A stretch of 64,000 bases of DNA from DASRBN01 sp035294305. Its GTDB lineage: Bacteria > Chloroflexota > Ktedonobacteria > Ktedonobacterales > Ktedonobacteraceae. The stretch covers positions 257,052 to 321,051 of the forward strand of contig DATGLD010000051.1 in the NCBI GenBank assembly GCA_035294305.1, in the 5' to 3' direction. Numbering within the stretch: the stretch's first letter is position 1; each line of letters begins with the position of its first letter. The position numbers were made by a program, and so were the translations under genes. Under the pieces are notes generated by a model that was not told where the DNA came from, did not search any database, and saw only the letters and a list, made by a program, of their open reading frames with translations. Below are positions 24,837 through 33,195 of this stretch, piece by piece.

Positions 24837-25856
24837 TTATCCCCGGAACAACCGGCGCATATCGGCTTCCAACGATAACGCGCGATTCTGCTGCACGCCA
24901 TTGTAGCCCGATGTACTATTCAGAGACTGCTCTAGCTGGGGGACCGGTGCAGCGGCACACACGCTGGCAGGCTGCTGGTTGGTAGCCTCGCAGATGGCGG
25001 CAGTGAAGTAGTTGGCGGTGCCCAGTATACTCTGCGCGATAGGCGATTGCGGGTTCGAGAGAGCAGCGGCGATAGCCTGTGGGGTCTGGCCGCTTAATAC
25101 CTGCGGGTCGTAGCTTGCGCCTGTTAGCGTGTATTTATTGGCGATATCGATAAAAGGTATGGAGCCGCCAGGGTTATAGGTATTTACCAGTTGCTGTTGG
25201 GCGGATGTAAGTTGTTGCAAGGTGACGCCCTGGTAACTCTGCCCTTCGACGGGGACAAAGTCGATATACTGGCTGGTGTACGAACTGCCGTAGAAGCTGA
25301 AGGTGGGCGTGTTCGGATACACGTCGCTAGATGAGGATGAAGTCTGTTTCAGGTTGGAGAATGTGCCGAAGCGGCTGAGCGCTACGATCATGCCCCAGCG
25401 TTCCGCGGCGCAGAATGGGCAGTATTCGCCACCATAATAGAACACTTCCGGCTTGCCGTTGGGGCCGGTGAGAGGCGCAGGTGAACCACTGAGCGGCTTG
25501 GGAGGATTCGCCACTTTGCCTGAGCCTGTGCCTACCGCTGCCAGCGTGGATTGGCTGACGGATGTAACTTCCTGTACAACTGCCGGGTCGGCAGGCGTTG
25601 TGGGATATGTGTTGCCGGTAGATGATTGCGACGAGATATAGACAAAAACGCCGATGATGACCGCGATGGCGACGACCGCGGTTCCCAGCGCAATCCACAA
25701 TGTACGATTCGAACCCGATTGGGCTTTGCGTCGATTGCGTTGTTGCGGCTGGGTGCGCTGCAAGTTTTCCTGGCGCTGCTGGCGGATATTCTCGCGCCTC
25801 TGTGCAGCGGATGCTTGCCCTGGTTTATTCTGCTTCCCCGATGATTTCTTTGCCAT
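24837..25856 (-). CDS. DUF929-family protein with thioredoxin-like CPFC motif
   Basis: 339 residues from the ATG at 25856. A basic N-terminus of about 45 residues precedes one transmembrane helix (LWIALGTAVVAIAVIIGVFVYI), then an extracellular domain. EVFYYGGEYCPFCAAERWGMIVALSRFG contains C-P-F-C in a thioredoxin-like setting, and the rest follows DUF929 (FYGSSYTSQYIDFVPVE, GSIPFIDIANKY). DUF929 proteins are presumed extracytoplasmic disulfide-handling or membrane proteins; activity is unproven. It lies 40 bases downstream of the ECF sigma factor on the same strand, with a TTGACA near 25890 between them, so it may be co-transcribed or separately expressed. Confidence 0.85.
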   Translation of the reverse strand: MAKKSSGKQNKPGQASAAQRRENIRQQRQENLQRTQPQQRNRRKAQSGSNRTLWIALGTAVVAIAVIIGVFVYISSQSSTGNTYPTTPADPAVVQEVTSVSQSTLAAVGTGSGKVANPPKPLSGSPAPLTGPNGKPEVFYYGGEYCPFCAAERWGMIVALSRFGTFSNLKQTSSSSSDVYPNTPTFSFYGSSYTSQYIDFVPVEGQSYQGVTLQQLTSAQQQLVNTYNPGGSIPFIDIANKYTLTGASYDPQVLSGQTPQAIAAALSNPQSPIAQSILGTANYFTAAICEATNQQPASVCAAAPVPQLEQSLNSTSGYNGVQQNRALSLEADMRRLFRG

Positions 25857-25896
25857 GACCCTATTTTCTAGCGAAATAGGCATTTTGTCAACGGTT

Positions 25897-26604
25897 TTAC
25901 TTTGCGGTTTCCAGCCCGTATTCTTGCAGCAGGCACTTCATCTTTTGCAGGCCCAGGCGCATGCGGCCCTTGACAGTGCCCAGTGGAATGTTCCACTGCT
26001 CGGCGATTTCGGCATGGGTATAGCCACCGAAGTAGGCGAGTTCGATCACCTGGCGCTGTTCGGGTGGAATCTGATCCAATACGGTGCGAATTATGCGATG
26101 TTGTTCATCTTGCCAGGCCTCTTCCCATACATCTGGCTGCTCGCCTGGAGAGTCCTGCTCGTTTTCGGTTTGCAACGGCACCCATTGCTGGCTGCGGTGA
26201 CGAGCCTCACGAACTTTATCGATGGCGCGGTGATGCACGATGGCTTGAAGCCAGCTGCGCACATTGCCTTGCCGGGCCTCATAGGAGCCGGCTTTGCGCC
26301 AGATGGCAAGGAAGGCTTCCTGCACGATATCTTCGGCAATGTTCGCATCCTGGACGACACGATAGGCCAGGGAGTAGGCATAGCGATGATAGCGCTCGTA
26401 AAGCAGCTCTAAGGCCCATTCTTCGCGGTTGCACATCGCTGAAATAAGAGCTTCGTCGGCCAGTTCTGCCCGGGCCTGTACCGTTGTATCCGGCTTTGGT
26501 ATCCTGGTTCTTGCCGAACCTGTAGTTTTTGTCACGACTGGGAAGAAAACAAGTTGATTCGTGCTAATTACGGCTACCGGTGCATGCAGTGTCAATGTTG
26601 TCAT
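25897..26604 (-). CDS. ECF-type RNA polymerase sigma factor
   Basis: 235 residues. After an unusual 45-residue N-terminal extension comes region 2 (ELLYERYHRYAYSLAYRVVQDANIAEDIVQEAFLAIWRKAGSYE) and region 4 with a helix-turn-helix (RQVIELAYFGGYTHAEIAEQWNIPLGTVKGRMRLGLQKMK). Regions 1 and 3 are missing, as in ECF (group 4) sigmas, which redirect RNA polymerase in response to stress. An anti-sigma partner with a zinc motif is not visible nearby; the next gene is a DUF929 protein. AGAGGTAG precedes the ATG. Confidence 0.95.
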   Translation of the reverse strand: MTTLTLHAPVAVISTNQLVFFPVVTKTTGSARTRIPKPDTTVQARAELADEALISAMCNREEWALELLYERYHRYAYSLAYRVVQDANIAEDIVQEAFLAIWRKAGSYEARQGNVRSWLQAIVHHRAIDKVREARHRSQQWVPLQTENEQDSPGEQPDVWEEAWQDEQHRIIRTVLDQIPPEQRQVIELAYFGGYTHAEIAEQWNIPLGTVKGRMRLGLQKMKCLLQEYGLETAK

Positions 26605-27025
26605 GGTCTACCTCTTTTGAATTTTCACCTTATCCATTCGTTGCAAGTAAGTGTACCGGCAGGGTATTACCCACTCTTTGCCAGCGGATTACCGGGGAAT
26701 TACCGCAAATATGCTTAGGCTCTTGACTTCATTACCCGGTGGAATGATAATAAGGTTCAACCTGCAAAAACCTTTGATGAAAGCAGTTGAAATGTATTTT
26801 TTTAGTAGATTGTGCTTCTTTTAGTAGATTGTGCTTCTTTCCGCGCAGCTTGCAAAGCGCATTTCAATTTCCAGGTAACCCGAGCTACTCTATCGCGGTT
26901 GCCTTGTCGAAAAAATATGGCGACAATATATGATCCGCAGCGCCCCACGAGGCTATTGAACACTTTCCGCCTTACTACCATTGATGCTTTAATGGGCAAG
27001 GCGATGGGAAGAAGGAGGTAGAGAG
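26605..27025. other. Regulatory gap between divergent sigma factor and BTAD regulator genes
   Basis: 421 bp between divergent genes, so promoters for both should lie here. It holds an exact 19-bp tandem duplication (26802-26839). No gene is supported. Confidence 0.4.
26802..26839. repeat. Exact 19-bp tandem duplication
   Basis: TTAGTAGATTGTGCTTCTT occurs twice without spacing (26802-26820, 26821-26839), about 190 bp upstream of the BTAD regulator start. It could be a tandem operator or a simple slippage event. Confidence 0.7.
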
Positions 27026-30000
27026 ATGATAGGAGTTTCTACATCTCTTTCAGTCTCAACCCTTGGCCGATTTGAAATACGCCGCAATGGCGAGCAACAG
27101 GCAGGTGGAAATTGGAGCCGTCGTAAAGTCGTCGAGCTTTTCAAACTGCTGCTTGCGGCAGAGCAACACCGCCTTCATCGCGAGCAGGTACAGGAGATCC
27201 TGTGGCCAAATTCTCTTGCTGAACAGGCCACGAATTCTTTCGGCAAGACCCTTTACTTATTGCGCCGGGCGCTTGAACCAGGCCTGACAGCCGGCAAGGG
27301 TAGTTCTTCTATCTATGTTCTCCTCGATCACGATACGCTCATGCTTGTTCCCGATAGCATGGAGATCGACGCGGATATTTTTGAATCTTCCGCTAAACAA
27401 TTGCAGTCCAGGATACGCAGCGCTGCTCCCTCTGATGAAAATGCACGGCTTTTAGAAGATTTTGACAACATACTGGCCCTCTATCAAGGTGATTTCTTGC
27501 CGGAAGAGTTGTATGAGGATTGGACGCAGCGGCGGCGCGATCGCCTGCGCCGCATTCATAGCTCGCTACTGGAACGTGCGGCAGAACTGGCCCTGGCGAC
27601 CGGAAAAGGATTACGCGCCTCCGAATATCTGCTGGAGCTCCTCGAAAGAAATTCAGCAGATGAGCAGACTCATCGTCAACTGATGCTCCTCTACGCGCGT
27701 ATGGGGCGGCGCAGTGACGCACTTAATCAGTACCTGCTCTTGCGCCGGACCTTGAAGGAAGAATTACATACTGCCCCCCTGCCTGAAACCAACGAACTCT
27801 TCCGGCGCATTCAAATGGGCCAGATTCCTGTTGATCTCCACGAGTCGTGGCTCGATGATAGAACGCCATCAAGTACCACGGCAACAATCGTCACACCCGC
27901 TGATTCCGTCTCCACGCTCGCAGAGGCAGGGGGGCCAGGGAAGGCGGGGAACGGACCCTTGTCGCCGCCCTCCTTCATTGCTGAGGAGCGTAAATCAGAT
28001 CCAGACACTCACAGCGGGCGGTTACAAGGACCCCCCTCCTATGCCCCCACCGCTCCCGCTCCTACGGGTATGGCAACGCAATCAGAGGAGGTAGAGAGCG
28101 CTCGCCAGCTCGACCCGGAGCGCATTTTGAAGGCTGAACTGGTTGGGCGCAAAGAAGAGTTGAATCGCATGCAGCGCGCATTTCAACAGGCATGTAATGG
28201 GCAGCACAAGGTCATCTTCGTCTCCGGTGAGCCGGGGATAGGCAAGTCGCGCCTGGCACGCGATTTCACGGCATGGGGCGAACAGGCACAGCAGGCCACC
28301 GTATTGTGGGGCTATTGCTATGAGATGAGTGGCTCACTCCCCTACCAGCCCATCGCTGATGCCATCACCACGCATGTACGTATATGCAGCCCGGAAAAAC
28401 TGCGCGCTATACTGGGCAACAGCGCTGCCGACCTGGCGAAAATAGCGCCGGAAATTGGCTATAAGTTACCGAATCTGCCACAACCGGAGCCAATGGGCGC
28501 CGAGGCTGACCGCCGCAATCTTTACAACGCCGCCGCCCGCTATTTCAACATGCTTGCAGCCGAAAGCCCCTTTATCCTGATCCTGGACGATTTGCAGTGG
28601 GCCGATGCCGCGACGCTGCACCTGCTCAACTTCTTAACCTTACAGCATCTTGAGCGCGGGCAGCAAGAGAATACCGGGCTTCCACTTTATCTGTTGCTTT
28701 ACCGGCCAGACGAGGTGCATGAGGCACACCCACTACGCGCTTTGATTGCTACACTCCTGCGTGTTGGCACCGGCGAAGAATTGCGCCTGCAGCGTCTCTC
28801 GGAAGAGGAGGTACATCAACTTCTGGTCAATATGGCAGGGCACCCGGTTGGCCTGAACTTTGCCAGCGAAGTGTTTCGCCAGACCGAGGGCAATCCTTTC
28901 TTTATCGGCGAGGCTATTCGCTCCCTGGTACTTGAGGGCAAGATCAAATGGATAGGAGACCGCTGGCAAAGTACGGTGGAAGTCAGCGCGCTGGAGATAC
29001 CGCACAGTGTTCGCATGCTGATTGAACGCCGCCTGGTGCACCTCCCTGCTGATTGCCGCACAACGCTCACCATTGCGGCAGTTATAGGCCGGCAGTTCAG
29101 TTCGACATTGCTCTGCCAGACACGCAACTTAGCTGAGGATGCTGTCGCGGAGCATATCGATACTGCCATCCAACTGCAGCTTGTAGCCTCCCTGACCGGC
29201 TTCTCCAATGCGCAACAGGGCAGCAACTCCTATCCTGCCAGGCAGGATGCCGATCTTACGTTTACACATGATAAAATTCGCGAGGTTCTTTACCAGTGGC
29301 TCAATCCCCTGCGCCGGCGCTCGTTGCATCGCCAGGTGGCACAGGCCATCGAATCCAGTCACGCGGCGCATTTGCAGCCGTATTACAGTACGCTCGCTTA
29401 TCATTATTCGATGGCGGAGGACGCCACACGAGCAGTGGACTTCCTGCTGAAGGCCAGCTACCAGGCGGTAAGTGTGTATGCTTTCGCGGACGCGGCATCG
29501 GCTCTGGAGAAAGCTCTGGATTTGTTGGTAGGCGATGGCGAACGCGTGCGCCGCGCCGGTCTGCTGCACCAGCTAGCCAATATCTACCTGTACCTGGGCC
29601 GCACCGATGATGCTATCCAGGCGGGACTGGCATCAAGTACATTGTGGCGCGACCTTGGCGATCCGGCACGGCAGGCCGCGGGCTACCTGGATGTGGCATT
29701 CTTCAGCCACTGGCAGGGACGCGAACTGGAAGCGCTCAAGTATATTTCTTCTGCGCTGAAGTGCCTGGCAAGCCGGCCGGAAGAGACAACCCTGCTCGTT
29801 AAAGCCTACACACAGTGGGGGTTGGCGGCTACCGTCATGGGTGATGTCCCTCAGGCCCTGAAGATGCTGCAGCGGGCAGATGAACTGCTCGCACGAATTG
29901 ATGATTCGCTCGAGAGCCCCGCTAATGCCTCTACTTTCAGCGCGGCAGAACGCAGAGAGCATCTTGCATTTATTGCCGTGGTATCGCTGTGGTCGAAGTC

Positions 30001-30826
30001 CTGGTGCGCGTACCTGTCAGATACACCTCAGCAAATGCTGGCCTATGCTATGCAGGGTGCGGAGATGTGCCAGAAGTATAATAAGCCAGACTGGGAACCG
30101 ATGATGACCTATTCGGCGGCGTGGGCTTATATGCAGCTGGGGCAAATTCCCCAGGGCGAACAAACGGCTGGTGACGCGCTTGAGAAGGCGCAGCGGCACG
30201 GTGTCTATGGAGCAGCAGGCTGGGCCGATCTCGTACTGGATTTCCTCGCCATTCAAGCCGGGCGCTGGGATGATGCGCGTTTGATGGGAGAGAAGGCCAG
30301 CGCCATCGCTACGATGATCCACGACGCCGATCTGCAATCGCGTGTGCTATGGAGCTATAGTGTGTGCGCCGGCTGGCAGGGCGATTGGGAACAGGCTATC
30401 GCCGACGCGCTGAAAGCTCTGGAGGTGGCAAAAGAGGAGGGTGAAACCTCGATGGTTTATCCGCACCTGCTGGTGCAGGCCGCTAAAGCATATCTCTACG
30501 CCAATAAACCTGAGCAGGCGCAGGCCTGCCTGAATGAGGGCATGCAGCTCGCGGCGCAGCGCAATTACCGGCAGCTCATCGGCATTGGACAGCGACTGCA
30601 GGGCCGTATCTTGCAGGCACAGGGCCACTTCGAGGAGGCGCTGCCATATTTCGAGCAATCGCTGGCCGGTCTGCTGGCAATCGACGATGTGGTGGAGCTT
30701 GCGCGTACCGAGGAGGCCTACGGGCTGTTTTACCTGGAGCGCCAGCAGGAGGGCGATCAGGAACGCGGGGAGGAACTGATACAAAGTGCAAGGGCGACGT
30801 TTAGGAGGCTGGGAGTGAATGGGTAG
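27026..30826 (+). CDS. Giant BTAD/AAA/TPR transcriptional regulator (SARP/LAL type)
   Basis: A 1266-residue protein with GAAGGAGGTAG before the ATG. Residues about 8-95 form a winged-helix OmpR-like DNA-binding domain (STLGRFEIRRNG...EILWP), about 100-255 a bacterial transcriptional activation domain (BTAD; DFLPEELYEDWTQRRRDRLRRIHSSLLE). A Pro/Ser linker follows, then an AAA/STAND-type ATPase with Walker A GEPGIGKSRL near 400 and Walker B ILILDDLQWAD near 515, and TPR-like helices to the end. Such proteins switch on gene sets when a signal binds the C-terminal sensor and ATP is bound. Target genes unknown. It converges on rarA with 10 bp between stops. Confidence 0.93.
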   Translation: MIGVSTSLSVSTLGRFEIRRNGEQQAGGNWSRRKVVELFKLLLAAEQHRLHREQVQEILWPNSLAEQATNSFGKTLYLLRRALEPGLTAGKGSSSIYVLLDHDTLMLVPDSMEIDADIFESSAKQLQSRIRSAAPSDENARLLEDFDNILALYQGDFLPEELYEDWTQRRRDRLRRIHSSLLERAAELALATGKGLRASEYLLELLERNSADEQTHRQLMLLYARMGRRSDALNQYLLLRRTLKEELHTAPLPETNELFRRIQMGQIPVDLHESWLDDRTPSSTTATIVTPADSVSTLAEAGGPGKAGNGPLSPPSFIAEERKSDPDTHSGRLQGPPSYAPTAPAPTGMATQSEEVESARQLDPERILKAELVGRKEELNRMQRAFQQACNGQHKVIFVSGEPGIGKSRLARDFTAWGEQAQQATVLWGYCYEMSGSLPYQPIADAITTHVRICSPEKLRAILGNSAADLAKIAPEIGYKLPNLPQPEPMGAEADRRNLYNAAARYFNMLAAESPFILILDDLQWADAATLHLLNFLTLQHLERGQQENTGLPLYLLLYRPDEVHEAHPLRALIATLLRVGTGEELRLQRLSEEEVHQLLVNMAGHPVGLNFASEVFRQTEGNPFFIGEAIRSLVLEGKIKWIGDRWQSTVEVSALEIPHSVRMLIERRLVHLPADCRTTLTIAAVIGRQFSSTLLCQTRNLAEDAVAEHIDTAIQLQLVASLTGFSNAQQGSNSYPARQDADLTFTHDKIREVLYQWLNPLRRRSLHRQVAQAIESSHAAHLQPYYSTLAYHYSMAEDATRAVDFLLKASYQAVSVYAFADAASALEKALDLLVGDGERVRRAGLLHQLANIYLYLGRTDDAIQAGLASSTLWRDLGDPARQAAGYLDVAFFSHWQGRELEALKYISSALKCLASRPEETTLLVKAYTQWGLAATVMGDVPQALKMLQRADELLARIDDSLESPANASTFSAAERREHLAFIAVVSLWSKSWCAYLSDTPQQMLAYAMQGAEMCQKYNKPDWEPMMTYSAAWAYMQLGQIPQGEQTAGDALEKAQRHGVYGAAGWADLVLDFLAIQAGRWDDARLMGEKASAIATMIHDADLQSRVLWSYSVCAGWQGDWEQAIADALKALEVAKEEGETSMVYPHLLVQAAKAYLYANKPEQAQACLNEGMQLAAQRNYRQLIGIGQRLQGRILQAQGHFEEALPYFEQSLAGLLAIDDVVELARTEEAYGLFYLERQQEGDQERGEELIQSARATFRRLGVNG

Positions 30827-30836
30827 GGTGTGCTTG

Positions 30837-32327
30837 TTATCCATACTGCTCTCCTGCCTGGGGGTTAACGGCTACTACTTTGCTATTCGCCCGTCGTTTT
30901 TCCAACCACTCCTTAATGCTCGCCTCTTTTCCCTGATGCCCTGGCTCGTAATAGCGCCTCCCTTTCAAGCTTTCGGGCAGATATTCTTGAAGCTGTACAG
31001 CCGGGGGTCTTTCGGGGTCTTCTATCTGCATTTCCTTATAGTAGTCATGAGCGTACTTGTAGTCTTTGCCGTAATCGAGGTCTTTCATCAACTGCGTAGG
31101 AGCATTGCGTATCTGTAAAGGCACGGGATCGTTGCGGGTCTTCTGCACATCCTCCTGCACATAGCTGTAGGCTTCGTATAAGGCGTTGCTTTTGGGCGCG
31201 GTCGCGAGGTGAACGACGGCCTGCGCGAGGGCCAGGTTCGCTTCGGGCAGACCGACGAAATGCACGGCCTGCTGCGCGGCAACGCATACGAGTAATGCCT
31301 GGGGGTCGGCCATGCCCACATCTTCGGAGGCAAAACGGATGAGGCGGCGCACGATATAAAGAGGGTCTTCTCCGGCCTCAAGCATTCGTGCGAGCCAGTA
31401 TAACGCGGCATCAGGGTCGGAGCCGCGCAGAGATTTGTGCAGCGCGGAGATGGTGTCGTAGTGCTGGTCTCCGGCTTTATCGTAGAGGAGGGCGCGGTGC
31501 TGCATGATGTCTTCGACGGTGGCGAGCGTGATATGTGTACTGCTCCCAGCACGGGCGACCACAAGGGTCCCCTCCCCACCTCCACTCCCACTCCCACCCC
31601 TACCATTTCCGCCGCCGGTTGCGGCGAGTTCGAGGACGTTGAGGGCGGTACGGGCGTCTCCGTTAGCGAAGATGGCGATTTGCTGCAGGGCGTTTTCGTC
31701 AATGGTAATATGGAGTTGGCCGAGGCCGCGTTCGTTGTCGTGCAGGGCACGTTTCAGGATGGTCAGAATCTGTTCCTCGGTCAGGGCTTTGAGCGTGAAG
31801 ACACGGCAGCGCGATAAAAGGGCGGCGTTGACCTCGAAGCTGGGGTTTTCGGTAGTAGCGCCAATGAGTGTGACAGCGCCACGCTCGACGTGCGGTAAAA
31901 CGGCATCCTGCTGCGCCTTGTTGAAGCGGTGAATCTCGTCGATGAACAGGATGGTGCGCTGTTTGGAGAACTGGCGCAGCTTGCGCGCATCCTCCACTAC
32001 CTTGCGCAGGTCGGCCACACCTGCCGAGACGGCGCTGAGGGAGACAAAGTGGGCGCGCGTCTGGCGCGCAATTACTTCGGCGAGGGTGGTCTTTCCGCTG
32101 CCCGGCGGTCCCCACAGGATGATCGAGGGGAGGCGATCCTCTTCGATGCTGCGGCGCAGCGCGCGTCCGGGCGCCAGCAGGTGTTCCTGGCCGATGATCT
32201 CGTCGAGTGTGCGCGGGCGCATACGCGAGGCCAGGGGTTCCGCAGCTAGAGCGGTAGGAGCTGTTTGCACCTTCCGTTGTGAGGCTGAATTGTCGTCTGA
32301 TTCAAAAAGTGACGTTTGATCTGGCAT
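30837..32327 (-). CDS. rarA: Replication-associated recombination protein A (RarA/MgsA AAA ATPase)
   Basis: 496 residues from the ATG at 32327, opening MPDQTSLFESDD; the longer frame to 32483 contains the promoter. Features: RMRPRTLDEIIGQEHLL, Walker A GPPGSGKTT, Walker B ILFIDEIHRFNK, sensor GATTENPSFEVN, and the C-terminal tetramerisation part (YDTISALHKSLRGSDPDAALYWLARMLEAGEDPLYIVRR). RarA acts at stalled replication forks. A Gly-rich insertion (about GGGNGRGGSGSGGGEGTLVV) near residue 255 is partly encoded by a REP-like repeat that stays in frame (31553-31572). Confidence 0.95.
   Translation of the reverse strand: MPDQTSLFESDDNSASQRKVQTAPTALAAEPLASRMRPRTLDEIIGQEHLLAPGRALRRSIEEDRLPSIILWGPPGSGKTTLAEVIARQTRAHFVSLSAVSAGVADLRKVVEDARKLRQFSKQRTILFIDEIHRFNKAQQDAVLPHVERGAVTLIGATTENPSFEVNAALLSRCRVFTLKALTEEQILTILKRALHDNERGLGQLHITIDENALQQIAIFANGDARTALNVLELAATGGGNGRGGSGSGGGEGTLVVARAGSSTHITLATVEDIMQHRALLYDKAGDQHYDTISALHKSLRGSDPDAALYWLARMLEAGEDPLYIVRRLIRFASEDVGMADPQALLVCVAAQQAVHFVGLPEANLALAQAVVHLATAPKSNALYEAYSYVQEDVQKTRNDPVPLQIRNAPTQLMKDLDYGKDYKYAHDYYKEMQIEDPERPPAVQLQEYLPESLKGRRYYEPGHQGKEASIKEWLEKRRANSKVVAVNPQAGEQYG
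31553..31572. repeat. REP-like unit inside the rarA coding sequence
   Basis: GGGCGACCACAAGGGTCCCC on the plus strand; in rarA it encodes part of GTLVVARAG and is preceded, in coding order, by a Gly/Ser-rich low-complexity stretch. It keeps the reading frame. Confidence 0.65.
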
Positions 32328-32368
32328 GGTTTTGATTCTTTTACTTTCTTTGTCGCTGCGCCTGCTAG

Positions 32369-32377
32369 CATTATAGC
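32369..32377 (-). promoter_or_regulatory. Extended -10 promoter of rarA
   Basis: On the minus strand TGCTATAAT (TGC at 32377-32375, perfect TATAAT at 32374-32369) lies about 40 bp before the ATG at 32327. The -35 region is poor, as expected for extended -10 promoters. Confidence 0.6.
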
Positions 32378-32529
32378 ATGGACGACGAGCCTGCATCATC
32401 CGGTCCCAACGCCTCCCCCTATAGAAGGTATCTGGCAGGTCGCGAGCTTTGCAACCTATGATAAAATATACTCGTTTTAGCACTAGGTGAGGTTACTATT
32501 GCCCAAAATGTATGGACGTTGAGGATTAA

Positions 32530-33093
32530 ATGATGCCGGGCAGGACGCCGAAATTATGTATATCAGTTGATGAAGATACGAACCTGTGCATTTTAGAGGA
32601 GAGACACGCGCAGGAACTCTTCGAGCTGGTCGATGATAACCGGGCACATTTACGCGCCTGGCTGCCGTGGGTAGATTACGAACGAAGCGCTGAGGATAGC
32701 CGCGCGTTCATCAAAAACTCTTTGCGGCAGTTCGCGCATAACCAGGGATTCCAGCTGGGTATCTGGTACACAGGGCAACTGGCAGGCGTGATTGGCTATC
32801 ATCCTATCAACTGGTCTAACCGCAAAGTTGAAATAGGCTACTGGCTTGCTCAATCATTCGAAGGTAAGGGCCTGATGACGAAGGCGTGCAAGTCACTGGT
32901 AACGTATGCATTCGACGAATTGGAACTCAATAAGGTTGTTATCGAATGCGCCACGGGAAATAGACGCAGCTGCGCCATACCGAAAAGATTGGGTTTCCAA
33001 CAAGAGGGCGTTTTACGTGATGCGGAATGGCTGTACGATCACTATGTTGACCTGGCAGTCTATGGGATGCTGGCGAGGGATTGGCAAGGGTAG
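32530..33093 (+). CDS. GNAT acetyltransferase, RimJ/RimL (ribosomal-protein N-acetyltransferase) type
   Basis: 187 residues. The GNAT fold is clear: TNLCILEERHAQELFELVDDNRAHLRAWLPWVD at the start, VIGYHPINWSNRKVEIGYWLAQSFEGKGLMTKAC carrying the acetyl-CoA-binding Q/R-x2-G-x-G/A-like loop (F-E-G-K-G), and IPKRLGFQQEGVLRDAEW near the end. This wording is closest to YdaF/RimL-type enzymes, which acetylate protein N-termini or small amines using acetyl-CoA. The substrate is not known. It stands alone between rarA (divergent) and the membrane protease. Confidence 0.9.
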   Translation: MMPGRTPKLCISVDEDTNLCILEERHAQELFELVDDNRAHLRAWLPWVDYERSAEDSRAFIKNSLRQFAHNQGFQLGIWYTGQLAGVIGYHPINWSNRKVEIGYWLAQSFEGKGLMTKACKSLVTYAFDELELNKVVIECATGNRRSCAIPKRLGFQQEGVLRDAEWLYDHYVDLAVYGMLARDWQG

Positions 33094-33195
33094 GGTAAAA
33101 AACTGGTAGTTTCATCGTCTACTCTTCTTAGACCTTATGATGTATAATGCAGTGATTAGAGGGTTGCTATTCTGTAGCAGGATAGGAAAAGATAG

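Noticed and set aside
32327..32483. Longer rarA N-terminus
   Set aside because: The extra codons overlap a perfect extended -10 promoter, and homologues begin near MPDQTSLF.
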